Assembly (NCBI GenBank): GCA_947443815.1
Contig: CANEXR010000063.1
Coordinates: forward strand, 1-11,736
Source: Flavobacteriaceae bacterium
GTDB lineage: Bacteria > Bacteroidota > Bacteroidia > Flavobacteriales > Flavobacteriaceae
Direction: 5' to 3'
Length of the DNA stretch: 11,736 nucleotides
Shown: positions 1-6,861 of the stretch, in pieces
Position numbering within the stretch: position 1 is the stretch's first letter
Layout of the letters: every line of letters starts with the position of its first letter
Notes under the pieces: generated by a model
The model's database searches: none
Seen by the model: the letters and a program-made list of their open reading frames with translations, nothing else
Told to the model about the DNA's origin: nothing
Program-made: the position numbers and the translations under genes

Positions 1-294
1 TCAAATGGGCAAGAAGCGGTAGATTTATGTATGACAAATCTTAGTATTGATATGGTTTTTATGGATATGAAAATGCCTGTTTTAAACGGTTTTCAAGCAT
101 TTGAAAAGATTAAGAAAATCTTACCAAATCTTCCAGTAATTGCACAAACGGCTTATTCTTCTACCGAAGATAAGGAAAAAATTATGCAAGCAGGATTTTC
201 AGGTTACATCACTAAACCTTTAAACAAAGAAAAAATGTTTGATTTGTTAGAATCTATTTTTCAAAAAAATGATATTGAATATCCACTAAAATAA
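1..294 (+). CDS. Receiver (REC) domain protein, C-terminal fragment; probable hybrid histidine kinase or response regulator
   Basis: The frame is open from the first base, so the gene starts upstream of the window and the ATG at 31 is only an internal methionine. The 97 visible residues are the C-terminal four-fifths of a CheY-like receiver domain. The phospho-acceptor Asp lies in FMDMKMPVLNG (visible residue 22), the conserved Thr in IAQTAY (residue 50) and the conserved Lys in YITKPLN (residue 72). The protein ends soon after the last helix, with no output domain behind it. The wording AQTAY, AGFSGYITKPLN resembles receivers at the C-terminus of hybrid histidine kinases, which is the more likely identity. 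A single-domain response regulator cannot be excluded. It is separated from the next, convergent gene by a strong terminator, so a functional link to the catabolic genes is not indicated. Confidence 0.9.
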   Translation, partial: SNGQEAVDLCMTNLSIDMVFMDMKMPVLNGFQAFEKIKKILPNLPVIAQTAYSSTEDKEKIMQAGFSGYITKPLNKEKMFDLLESIFQKNDIEYPLK

Positions 295-326
295 AAAGAG
301 GCTGTTTATTGAAAAACAGCCTCTTT
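295..326. terminator. Bidirectional intrinsic terminator between convergent genes
   Basis: A perfect 13-bp stem pairs AAAGAGGCTGTTT (295-307) with AAACAGCCTCTTT (314-326) around the 6-nt loop ATTGAA. The T run continues to 330 on the plus strand. The A-rich bases at 291-297 give a matching T run when read leftward. It begins directly after the receiver gene stop (292-294) and ends 5 bp before the stop of the leftward aminotransferase (332), so it can end transcription from both sides. Confidence 0.93.
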
Positions 327-331
327 TTTTA

Positions 332-1666
332 TTATACCAGATGTGTATCAGCAATTAATAATGCTTCTGAAATAATGGCTAAACCTTCGTCAATTTCTGC
401 TTCCGTGATACATAATGGTGGAGCGATAAAAATGTATCCCCAACGTACAAAAGTATACAATCCTAAAGCTCTTAGTTTACCAGCAATAAGGTTGGTTACT
501 TTTAGGTCGTCTCCAGTTGCATTATAAGGTGCAATGAGTTCTCCAGTTGTTTTATTTTTTAAAATATCTAAACATCCAAGAAGACCAGTGTTCCTGAAAG
601 CTCCCATTGAAGGATGTTTTGCTCGCATTTCTTTTATTTTGGATTCTAGATACACGCTCATTTTTCGAGTGTTCTCGATTAGATTGTCACTTTCGTAAAT
701 ATTGATTACTGCTAATGCTGCTGCCATCGTAACAGGATGTGCATTATAAGTAAGCCCAATCATCATGGGTGTATTGTCAAATTTTGCCGCAATAGCATCC
801 GAAACCATTAAGCATCCTAATGGAAGGTATGAAGAGGTTAGTCCTTTGGCCATACAAACCATATCAGGAATAATGTCATGATTTTCAAAACCAAACCATT
901 TTCCAGTACGACCAAATCCACTCATTACTTCATCAGCAATAAATAAAATACCGTATTTTTCGCAAAGTGCTTTTATTCCTTTGAGATAACCTTTTGGATA
1001 ATGCAAACATCCCGAGGATCCGCTTTCGCCCTCAAAAATGAATGCTGCAATATTTGTTTTTCCTTCAAAATGAATAACTCTTTCTACATATTCTAAACTT
1101 AAACTTAATTTTGTTGCTTCGTCTAAATGAGTCATTCCAAAAAAGTAATAGGGATCATCAAGAAGTACCGTATTGGTCATTTGTTGAGAATCATTTGCTA
1201 ATTTTCTTGGATCACCGCCTACGGACATACCACCAATGGAACCTCCGTGAAAAGCTCTGTATCGCCCAATTATTTTATGTCTTCCAGTATACAATCGAGC
1301 TAATTTAATGGCATTATCAACAGAGGAGGTGCCACATAAAGTAAAGAAAGCCTTATTCAAATGACCGGGGCAAATTTCAGCTAATTTTTTGGCTAATTTT
1401 GCCCGTATTTCAGTAGTGCAAGATGGTGTTACAAAACTTACTTTCTGCATTTGTTCTACCACAGCTGCTGTCACTCTTTGATCTCCGTGACCAATATTTA
1501 CAGACATTAATCCAGACGAAAAATCAATAATTTTTGTTCCATCATAATCGTATAAATAAACGCCTTCCGCTCTTTCAATTGCTATTGGGTTTGCACTTGC
1601 TTGTGCTGACCATGAAAACAAACTGAATTCTTTACTATCACTTACTATTTGTTCTTTACTTAACAT
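332..1666 (-). CDS. Class III PLP-dependent aminotransferase (omega-amino acid / taurine transaminase-like)
   Basis: This 444-residue protein has the full fold type I, class III aminotransferase layout. The FHGG segment (139-142) lies at the cofactor pocket. The PLP-nitrogen Asp is in LFIADEVMSGFGRTGKW (D245) and the Schiff-base Lys is in MAKGLTSSYLPLG (K274). The RYRAFHGG...GGDPRK stretch and the DEVMSGFGRTG form resemble taurine and omega-amino acid transaminases more than ornithine or GABA enzymes. Where most relatives have a GSEA-type phosphate-binding motif, this one reads CGTSSVDNA (111-119). The ATG at 1666 fits family length. The gene lies 25 bp after the GNAT gene upstream and is probably co-transcribed with it. 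Its neighbour MmsA acts on malonate or methylmalonate semialdehyde, so beta-alanine or beta-aminoisobutyrate is a reasonable amino donor. Taurine or another omega-amine is an alternative. Confidence 0.9.
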   Translation of the reverse strand: MLSKEQIVSDSKEFSLFSWSAQASANPIAIERAEGVYLYDYDGTKIIDFSSGLMSVNIGHGDQRVTAAVVEQMQKVSFVTPSCTTEIRAKLAKKLAEICPGHLNKAFFTLCGTSSVDNAIKLARLYTGRHKIIGRYRAFHGGSIGGMSVGGDPRKLANDSQQMTNTVLLDDPYYFFGMTHLDEATKLSLSLEYVERVIHFEGKTNIAAFIFEGESGSSGCLHYPKGYLKGIKALCEKYGILFIADEVMSGFGRTGKWFGFENHDIIPDMVCMAKGLTSSYLPLGCLMVSDAIAAKFDNTPMMIGLTYNAHPVTMAAALAVINIYESDNLIENTRKMSVYLESKIKEMRAKHPSMGAFRNTGLLGCLDILKNKTTGELIAPYNATGDDLKVTNLIAGKLRALGLYTFVRWGYIFIAPPLCITEAEIDEGLAIISEALLIADTHLV

Positions 1667-1691
1667 TGTTTTTTTAATTATGGTTTTTTAA

Positions 1692-2141
1692 TTATTTGAC
1701 AGCAAGGTCATAACTATACAAAACTTCGTCTCTTACAAAACCCATTTTGTGATACAATCCTTGTGCTACGATATTGTTTTTGGCAGTTCTCAGACGTATT
1801 AAATTTGAACCTATTTCATTGGCTAATACAATGGTTTGCGTAATTAATTTTTCGCCAATTCCATTTTTTCGAATAGTTGAATCAACAAATAAATCGTTTA
1901 GAATTATTATTTTATTCAATGCTAAAGATGAAAAAGTGATATAATTTAATGCAAAACCTATAGCTTTTTTTGAGTCTGTTTCATCAAAGGCTATGTAAAC
2001 AATGGCTTCATTATTTTCTAAACGTTCTTTTAAATACGCTTTATGTTTTTCATAATTAGATGGCTTTTTATAAAACACAACATATTGATCAAATAAGCCT
2101 GTCAATTGATCTAAATCTTCTAATGTAGCTTTTCGTATCAT
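1692..2141 (-). CDS. GNAT family N-acetyltransferase (small, single domain)
   Basis: This 149-residue protein is a complete GNAT domain. It opens with the usual IRKATLEDLDQL strand-helix. The acetyl-CoA-binding core reads ILNDLFVDSTIRKNGIG, with the R-x-x-G-x-G loop at residues 91-96. It ends with the common LYHKMGFVRDE segment (130-139). The subfamily with SSLALNKIIILNDLFV is widespread and its substrates are mostly unassigned small amines. It is unrelated in detail to the two tandem GNATs further right. The ATG at 2141 has an A/T-rich leader and no clear Shine-Dalgarno sequence. The gene heads a two-gene unit with the aminotransferase 25 bp downstream. The 164-bp gap back to mmsA (2142-2305) is AT-rich, and I found no convincing promoter or terminator in it. 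Acetylation of an amine handled by the neighbouring genes is possible but unproven. Confidence 0.88.
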   Translation of the reverse strand: MIRKATLEDLDQLTGLFDQYVVFYKKPSNYEKHKAYLKERLENNEAIVYIAFDETDSKKAIGFALNYITFSSLALNKIIILNDLFVDSTIRKNGIGEKLITQTIVLANEIGSNLIRLRTAKNNIVAQGLYHKMGFVRDEVLYSYDLAVK

Positions 2142-2305
2142 AAGTATTTATTTTTAAAGGATTTGAATTTTAAAAATACAATTTTTTTCTTATTAAATTT
2201 CTTTTCACTATCAGTGTAGCATTTTTTTGAATCAAGATTGAAATTAATTTAGATTATTTTTAGTTATTCTAACAAATCACTTTTATTTTCTTAATTCAAA
2301 GTCAA

Positions 2306-3763
2306 TTAACTCATCCAATTGGTTCCTGCTTCTGGATTCCACTTGGTTGTCGTTTTCTTTTCTTTGGTAAAAAAACCGATGGAACTTTTGCCAGTAATAT
2401 CACCAGAACCAAAACGAGATTCATTCCATCCCCCAAAACCGAAAGGTTCACGAGGTACAGGAACACCGATATTTACACCACACATTCCAGCAGAAGCATT
2501 TTCGGTTACATAATTAGCTAAACCACCACTTTGTGTAAATACAGAACAGGCATTTCCATAAGGATTCTCGTTTTCTATTGCCAAAGCTTCTTCAATTGTA
2601 TTTACTCTAACAATGGCAAGTACTGGTCCAAAAACTTCTTCTCTTGCAATTTTCATATCGGCAGTTGCATAATCAATAAGAGTTGGTCCTACATAAAAAC
2701 CATTTTCTTTCCCAGGTACTATTGTATTGCGGCCATCCAAAATGATTTTGGCACCTTGTTGTTCCGCTTCAGTAATATAATTTTCAATTCTATCTTTGGC
2801 TGCTTTAGAAATAACTGCACCAAGAGTCGATCCGCATTGAATTTTTTGGGCATCACCTATTAATTTTTCAAGAATAGCATCACAATTACCTACAGCAATT
2901 AAGGTAGCTGCTGCCATACAACGTTGCCCAGCACAACCACTCATGGAGGCAACTATATTAGAGGAAGCCATTTCAGGATGTGCGTCAGGTAATAGTATGA
3001 TGTGATTTTTGGCACCACCAAGCGCTAAAACCTGTTTTAAATTTTGACTTGCTCTTTGATAAACAATTTTGGCTACTTTAGTCGAACCCACAAAAGTTAT
3101 GGCATTAATCTCTGGATGATCACAAAGATTTTCTACCGTAGTTTGCGTTCCGTTTATAATATTAAAAAGACCATCAGGTAGTCCCGCTTCTTTCAAAAGT
3201 TTTGCGGTGAATTGACTGCTCACAGGAACGGCTTCGGAAGGTTTTAAAATAAAAGCATTTCCAAGAGCAATGGCATTTACAATCGTCCAATGCGGAACCA
3301 TTGTTGGGAAATTAAAAGGAACAATAGAGGCTACAATTCCTAGAGGAACTCTGGTAGAGGAACAAAAAACACCTTTGCTCACTTCCATGTTTTCTCCGTT
3401 TACAAATTGTGGTAGTGAACAAGCAAATTCGGTTAATTCAATTGCTTTGTCAATTTCGGCTTTTGCTTCACCGTGAATTTTTCCGTTTTCACGATAAATA
3501 ATTTCAGTAAGAGCTTCGCTATTTTTTTCTAAAAGCTGTTTGTATTTGTAAAATACTTGAGCTCTTTCTTTTAAGGTTACTTTCTGCCAAGCTTTTTGTG
3601 CTTTTTGTGCGTGAACAATAATTTCATTTAAATCTTCCATAGTTGATTCTTTGAAAGTAGTCAATTCACTACCATCCAAAGGCGATATAACTGTGTGGAA
3701 TTTGCTTGAACTTCCAGACTTAAAGGCTCCGTTTATAAAGTTTTTTACTTCGTTATAGATCAT
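2306..3763 (-). CDS. mmsA: CoA-acylating (methyl)malonate-semialdehyde dehydrogenase
   Basis: This 485-residue enzyme belongs to the CoA-dependent MmsA/IolA branch of the aldehyde dehydrogenase superfamily, which converts malonate or methylmalonate semialdehyde to acetyl- or propionyl-CoA. Numbered from the ATG at 3763, it shows VPFNFP (N151), the cofactor Lys in LKPSEAVP (K174) and the catalytic Cys in GCAGQRCMA (C282). In place of the usual ELGGK general-base segment it has ALGGAKNH (247-254), and loss of that Glu is typical of the CoA-acylating MmsA type. The C-terminus FGFGGWNESRFG...FFTKEKK also fits. A frame extension to a TTG at 3787 exists, but that codon lies inside the -7 promoter element, so the ATG is the better start. 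It probably oxidises the product of one of the aminotransferases, for example in beta-alanine breakdown. Confidence 0.93.
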   Translation of the reverse strand: MIYNEVKNFINGAFKSGSSSKFHTVISPLDGSELTTFKESTMEDLNEIIVHAQKAQKAWQKVTLKERAQVFYKYKQLLEKNSEALTEIIYRENGKIHGEAKAEIDKAIELTEFACSLPQFVNGENMEVSKGVFCSSTRVPLGIVASIVPFNFPTMVPHWTIVNAIALGNAFILKPSEAVPVSSQFTAKLLKEAGLPDGLFNIINGTQTTVENLCDHPEINAITFVGSTKVAKIVYQRASQNLKQVLALGGAKNHIILLPDAHPEMASSNIVASMSGCAGQRCMAAATLIAVGNCDAILEKLIGDAQKIQCGSTLGAVISKAAKDRIENYITEAEQQGAKIILDGRNTIVPGKENGFYVGPTLIDYATADMKIAREEVFGPVLAIVRVNTIEEALAIENENPYGNACSVFTQSGGLANYVTENASAGMCGVNIGVPVPREPFGFGGWNESRFGSGDITGKSSIGFFTKEKKTTTKWNPEAGTNWMS

Positions 3764-3784
3764 TTTTTGTAAATTTATTTTTTT

Positions 3785-3813
3785 CAAATATACAATATTT
3801 AATAAAAATACAA
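3785..3813 (-). promoter_or_regulatory. Bacteroidota-type promoter for mmsA
   Basis: On the minus strand TTG (3813-3811) is followed by 18 nt and then TATATTTG (3792-3785). This matches the flavobacterial consensus of TTG, about 19 nt, then TAnnTTTG. Transcription would begin near 3780, giving a short A-rich leader of roughly 16 nt before the ATG at 3763. Confidence 0.65.
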
Positions 3814-3830
3814 TAATATTTTTTGCTTGT

Positions 3831-3849
3831 ATCTAAAATATTGTTAGAT
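3831..3849. promoter_or_regulatory. Candidate operator: inverted repeat ATCTAA-N7-TTAGAT
   Basis: Perfect 6-bp arms (3831-3836 and 3844-3849) flank a 7-nt AT-rich spacer in the middle of the divergent region, just upstream of the mmsA promoter. The geometry suits a dimeric regulator able to control both directions. The region is very AT-rich, so chance occurrence is a real possibility, and no regulator gene is present in the window. Confidence 0.3.
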
Positions 3850-3868
3850 TTACAAAATAATCACATAC

Positions 3869-3942
3869 AAGTTAACTTATTTACAATATTATAAATGTAG
3901 TAAAAAGTGAATTTGAGTTTAAATACTAACCAATTTAAATTG
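3869..3942. promoter_or_regulatory. Palindrome-bearing leader/promoter region of the rightward operon
   Basis: Two perfect palindromes lie upstream of the transporter gene: AAGTTAACTT (3869-3878) and CAATTTAAATTG (3931-3942, 27 bp before the ATG at 3970). The heptamer TAACCAA also occurs twice, at 3927-3933 and 3952-3958, 25 bp apart. A TGAATTTG at 3908-3915 resembles a -7 element but has no TTG at the right distance upstream, so the rightward promoter is not firmly placed. A regulatory role is inferred from position only. Confidence 0.28.
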
Positions 3943-3969
3943 TAAAACTATTAACCAAAAACAAAATCA

Positions 3970-5496
3970 ATGAAATCAATTTCAACCATTATTGGAGTCG
4001 CCTTATTATTTCTAGCTGGACTCTGTTATTTTATTAATTGGCATGCTTTAGTTCCTGCTTTTACAGTATTAGGAATTGCTATCATTACCAGAAAAGCGTT
4101 AGAGCCTTTAATTATAGGATGTGCTTTAGGATTTGTCTTATTGGCCATGCAAGGAGGGTCCAAAGAGTATTTTCCAGAAGGTGAAGGAATGATATTTCCT
4201 TTAAATATGTTTGATGGATTGTATTCGTCAATTGCTAGAGATGCTCATGATCAAGGGTTGATTTGGGTAATTTTGGTTTGTATTTTATATGGGGCTTTCG
4301 TTCAGATGGTTGTTGCTTCTGGAGGTATTAAGGCTGTTGGTAAATACTCTGAGAATCATGTAAAAACCAAAAAACAATCTTTATTAATGACATATTGGTT
4401 GAGTTTTTTCTTTTTCTTAGATGATTATTTTAGTGCTTTATCAGTTGGAAATACGATGAGACCAATAACTGATAAATTTGGAGTTTCTAGAGCTAAATTG
4501 GCTTTGGTATTAAGTTTTGTTTGTGTTCCGTTGACTATTATTTTTCCGATTTCAACTTGGACTATTTTTTATGGCTCTCAAATAACCGCTATTGAAGGTG
4601 GGGTTATGGATGCTGCTGGCCATGCTATTACAAGTCCTATTGAAGCGTTTATGCATACAATTCCTTATAATTTTTCTGCTTGGATTTCTCTTATTTTTGG
4701 AGGTTTTGTAGTATATGAAATTATTCCAGATTTTAAAGGCATTAAAGATTTAGAATCTGAAGTTGTTATAGAAGAGAAAAAAGAAAAACCAAATAAAAAA
4801 GTAAAAAAAGAAGGTAAAATGATTTATTTTATCTTACCACTAGTTGTTTTAATATGGTGTACGATTTTGCCTTATCCATGGGATTTTGATTATTGGGGAA
4901 GTAGTTTTGAATTTGATGTGAATTATATTTTTGGGAATATAGATGCCTTGCGAGGAATTGCAACAGCCTGTGTGTTTACTTATTTATATTTCTTAGTGTT
5001 CAAAATTATTAATTTCAATAAAATTTCGGATAATTTTGTAAAAGGTTTAGAGACAATCACCTTTGTATTGGCAGTTTTAGGGTTTACATACCTATTGAAA
5101 GATGTTCAAAATGCTTTAGGATTTAATGAGTTTGTAGCTTCTCATCTTCAAGGAATCAGCTGGTTAAATAGTGCTACACTACCATTTATTGTTTTTGCAC
5201 TTGTAGCTTGGATTTGTTGGGCAACAGGTTCAAATTGGGGGATTTATGCCATATTAGTTCCTACAACAGCTATATTATCAACCACTATTGGTGCTGATTT
5301 TTGGTTGACTCAAGGGGCTCTAGCATCCGGAACTGTCTGGGGTGCTGCGGCTTGTTTTTTCTCTGATAATAGAGTTTTAACGGCACAATCGTGTAAAGTT
5401 GATATGATGAAACACGGTATTTCGCAATTTCCTTATCAACTTATCATCTTTGGAGTATCTTCTGTATTGTATTTAATAGCAGGATTTATTTTGTAA
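3970..5496 (+). CDS. NhaC-family transporter (Na+/H+ antiporter superfamily)
   Basis: This 508-residue inner-membrane protein has about eleven to twelve hydrophobic segments (roughly 8-24, 28-62, 97-119, 138-152, 176-203, 236-252, 285-302, 331-347, 362-376, 402-440, 445-463, 487-508). The NhaC family signature is plain: FFLDDYFSALSVGNTMRPITDKF (D151, D152) followed by SRAKLA. ATGSNWGIYAILVPTT lies near 418-433, and ASGTVWGAAACFFSDN then RTQ-type ending HGISQFPYQL lie towards the C-terminus. A Lys/Glu-rich stretch (about 258-283) forms a long polar loop. Family members exchange Na+ or H+ for other ions, and some carry organic acids or amino acids. As first gene of an amine-catabolic operon, 14 bp before the first GNAT, it more likely imports or exchanges the pathway substrate (agmatine, N-carbamoylputrescine, putrescine or an amino acid) than serves pH balance. 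That assignment is inferred. Confidence 0.9.
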   Translation: MKSISTIIGVALLFLAGLCYFINWHALVPAFTVLGIAIITRKALEPLIIGCALGFVLLAMQGGSKEYFPEGEGMIFPLNMFDGLYSSIARDAHDQGLIWVILVCILYGAFVQMVVASGGIKAVGKYSENHVKTKKQSLLMTYWLSFFFFLDDYFSALSVGNTMRPITDKFGVSRAKLALVLSFVCVPLTIIFPISTWTIFYGSQITAIEGGVMDAAGHAITSPIEAFMHTIPYNFSAWISLIFGGFVVYEIIPDFKGIKDLESEVVIEEKKEKPNKKVKKEGKMIYFILPLVVLIWCTILPYPWDFDYWGSSFEFDVNYIFGNIDALRGIATACVFTYLYFLVFKIINFNKISDNFVKGLETITFVLAVLGFTYLLKDVQNALGFNEFVASHLQGISWLNSATLPFIVFALVAWICWATGSNWGIYAILVPTTAILSTTIGADFWLTQGALASGTVWGAAACFFSDNRVLTAQSCKVDMMKHGISQFPYQLIIFGVSSVLYLIAGFIL

Positions 5497-5510
5497 TAAA
5501 AAAAACAGAA

Positions 5511-6182
5511 ATGATTCATAAAGAGATTTTTAATAATGAATTTCTAATCAGAAATGCTACAACTGCCGATGTTGTTCAGATGGAATTTGTTCAAAAACAA
5601 TGTTATCCATCTTTAGACCAATCAGAGCTATTGAATAGAAATCACTTTATGAATCATATTAAAATTTTTCCGGAAGGGCAATTTATTGTCGAAAGAGATG
5701 GAGAGATAGTGGGGTCAGCCAGTACCATGCGGATTTTTTTTCCAAAAGAAAATCATTCTTTTTTGGCTGCAACAGATAATTTATGGATTACAAAAGCGCA
5801 TCAAAATGATGGAGATTGGATGTATGGTCTTGATATGGGGATACTGCCGGAATATAGAGGTTTAGGACTGTCAAGAGAATTGTATTTGACCCGACAAGAA
5901 ATAGCAAAAAAGTTGGGATTGAAAGGTCAAATCATTGCAGGAATGACCATCGGGTATGGAAGAGTAAAAGATAGAATGAGCATCGAAGAATATTGTTATG
6001 CTTTGGAAATTAAAAAATTTACGGATCCAACAGTTACTCCACAGCGAAAAGCAGGTTTTAGATGGATAAAACCATTGTACAATTATATCAATGACACCGA
6101 AGCTGGCTTTGCATGTATCTTACTTTATTTTCCTGTTGATGAGAATTATAAATTAAAATTAGAGGCTGAAAATGGTATATAA
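5511..6182 (+). CDS. GNAT N-acetyltransferase, YhcX N-domain type (tandem copy 1)
   Basis: This 223-residue protein has a GNAT core in its first two-thirds. IRNATTADVVQMEFVQ lies at the start, IVGSAST forms a central strand, and MGILPEYRGLGLS is the acetyl-CoA loop. The loop reads R-G-L-G-L-S (116-121), so the last position is Ser rather than the usual Gly or Ala. The remaining part (IIAGMTIGYG, MSIEEYC, FTDPT.TPQ..AGFRW) is not generic GNAT. From memory it matches the N-terminal half of YhcX-like proteins, in which this domain is fused to a nitrilase-superfamily amidase. A nitrilase-family gene (aguB) occurs separately in this same operon. The start ATG is 14 bp after the transporter stop, behind an A-rich leader. 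The product is cytoplasmic. Acylation of a polyamine or its derivative is inferred, not shown. Confidence 0.88.
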   Translation: MIHKEIFNNEFLIRNATTADVVQMEFVQKQCYPSLDQSELLNRNHFMNHIKIFPEGQFIVERDGEIVGSASTMRIFFPKENHSFLAATDNLWITKAHQNDGDWMYGLDMGILPEYRGLGLSRELYLTRQEIAKKLGLKGQIIAGMTIGYGRVKDRMSIEEYCYALEIKKFTDPTVTPQRKAGFRWIKPLYNYINDTEAGFACILLYFPVDENYKLKLEAENGI

Positions 6183-6819
6183 AGAGGTTTTAAATGGTGC
6201 TTTTGTGGTTAGAAATGCCACGATTGAAGATGCTATTCGGATGGAATTTGTGCAAGCAAAATGTTTTCCAACCTTGCATGAAACCGAATTAATGAACAGA
6301 AATCATTTTGCGAATCATATAAAAGTCTTTCAAGAAGGACAATTGGTTGTTGAAAAAGACGGATTGGTAATTGGTTCAGCCAGTACCTTGCGATGTGATT
6401 TTCCAGAACATGATAGTACTTTTCTTGAAGAAACGGATAATTTATGGATTACAAATGCCCATATTTCTAAAGGGGACTGGATGTATGGAATAGATATGGG
6501 AGTTTTGCCTGAATATAGAGGCCTAGGTTTGTCTAAAGAAATGTACAAAGCACGTCATGAAATTTGCAGGCAATTGGGTATCAAAGGACAAATCATTGCA
6601 GGAATGACTATTGGCTACGGGAAAGTAAGCAGTCAAATGACCATTGAAGAATATTGTGAAAGATTGAAAAATAAAGAGTTTACAGATCCTACCATAACGC
6701 CACAACAACATGCAGGTTTTAGGTGGATTAGAGCGATTTATGATTATATAAATGATCCAGAAGCAGGAAATGCAAGTGTATTAATGTACAATCCTGTTGA
6801 TGAAAATTATTATTTGTAA
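6172..6819 (+). CDS. GNAT N-acetyltransferase, YhcX N-domain type (tandem copy 2)
   Basis: This 215-residue protein is a paralogue of the gene before it. The two align end to end without gaps and are about 63% identical by hand count (136 of 215). The R-G-L-G-L-S loop sits at the same position (116-121). Blocks such as TDNLWIT, GDWMYG.DMG, IKGQIIAGMTIGYG and the FTDPT.TPQ tail segment are shared almost unchanged. Differences concentrate at residues 74-86, 97-100 and 152-170, and the first copy has an eight-residue C-terminal tail that this one lacks. Its ATG lies within the last codons of copy 1, an 11-bp overlap that implies translational coupling. Retention of both intact copies suggests different substrates or a heteromeric enzyme rather than redundancy. 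Confidence 0.88.
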   Translation: MVYKEVLNGAFVVRNATIEDAIRMEFVQAKCFPTLHETELMNRNHFANHIKVFQEGQLVVEKDGLVIGSASTLRCDFPEHDSTFLEETDNLWITNAHISKGDWMYGIDMGVLPEYRGLGLSKEMYKARHEICRQLGIKGQIIAGMTIGYGKVSSQMTIEEYCERLKNKEFTDPTITPQQHAGFRWIRAIYDYINDPEAGNASVLMYNPVDENYYL

Positions 6820-6861
6820 ATTATTAAAAAAGAAACAGAATTAAAATTAAAATTAAATAAA

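Noticed and set aside
309..527. 72-residue plus-strand frame next to the terminator
   Set aside because: It starts inside the terminator hairpin and lies antisense to the aminotransferase C-terminus.
2206..2216. Short palindrome CACT-N3-AGTG in the gap upstream of the small GNAT gene
   Set aside because: Only 4-bp arms with no T run or promoter nearby, so it is not above chance expectation.
2531..2863. 110-residue open frame on the plus strand inside mmsA
   Set aside because: It lies antisense within a clear aldehyde dehydrogenase, has low-complexity Cys/Phe/Asn-rich content and no family resemblance.
3764..3787. N-terminal extension of mmsA starting at TTG 3787
   Set aside because: The TTG lies within the -7 promoter element TATATTTG, and the ATG at 3763 gives normal family length.
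3908..3915. TGAATTTG as the -7 element for the rightward operon
   Set aside because: The second base departs from TAnnTTTG and no TTG is present about 17-23 nt upstream, so it is mentioned only as a weak possibility.
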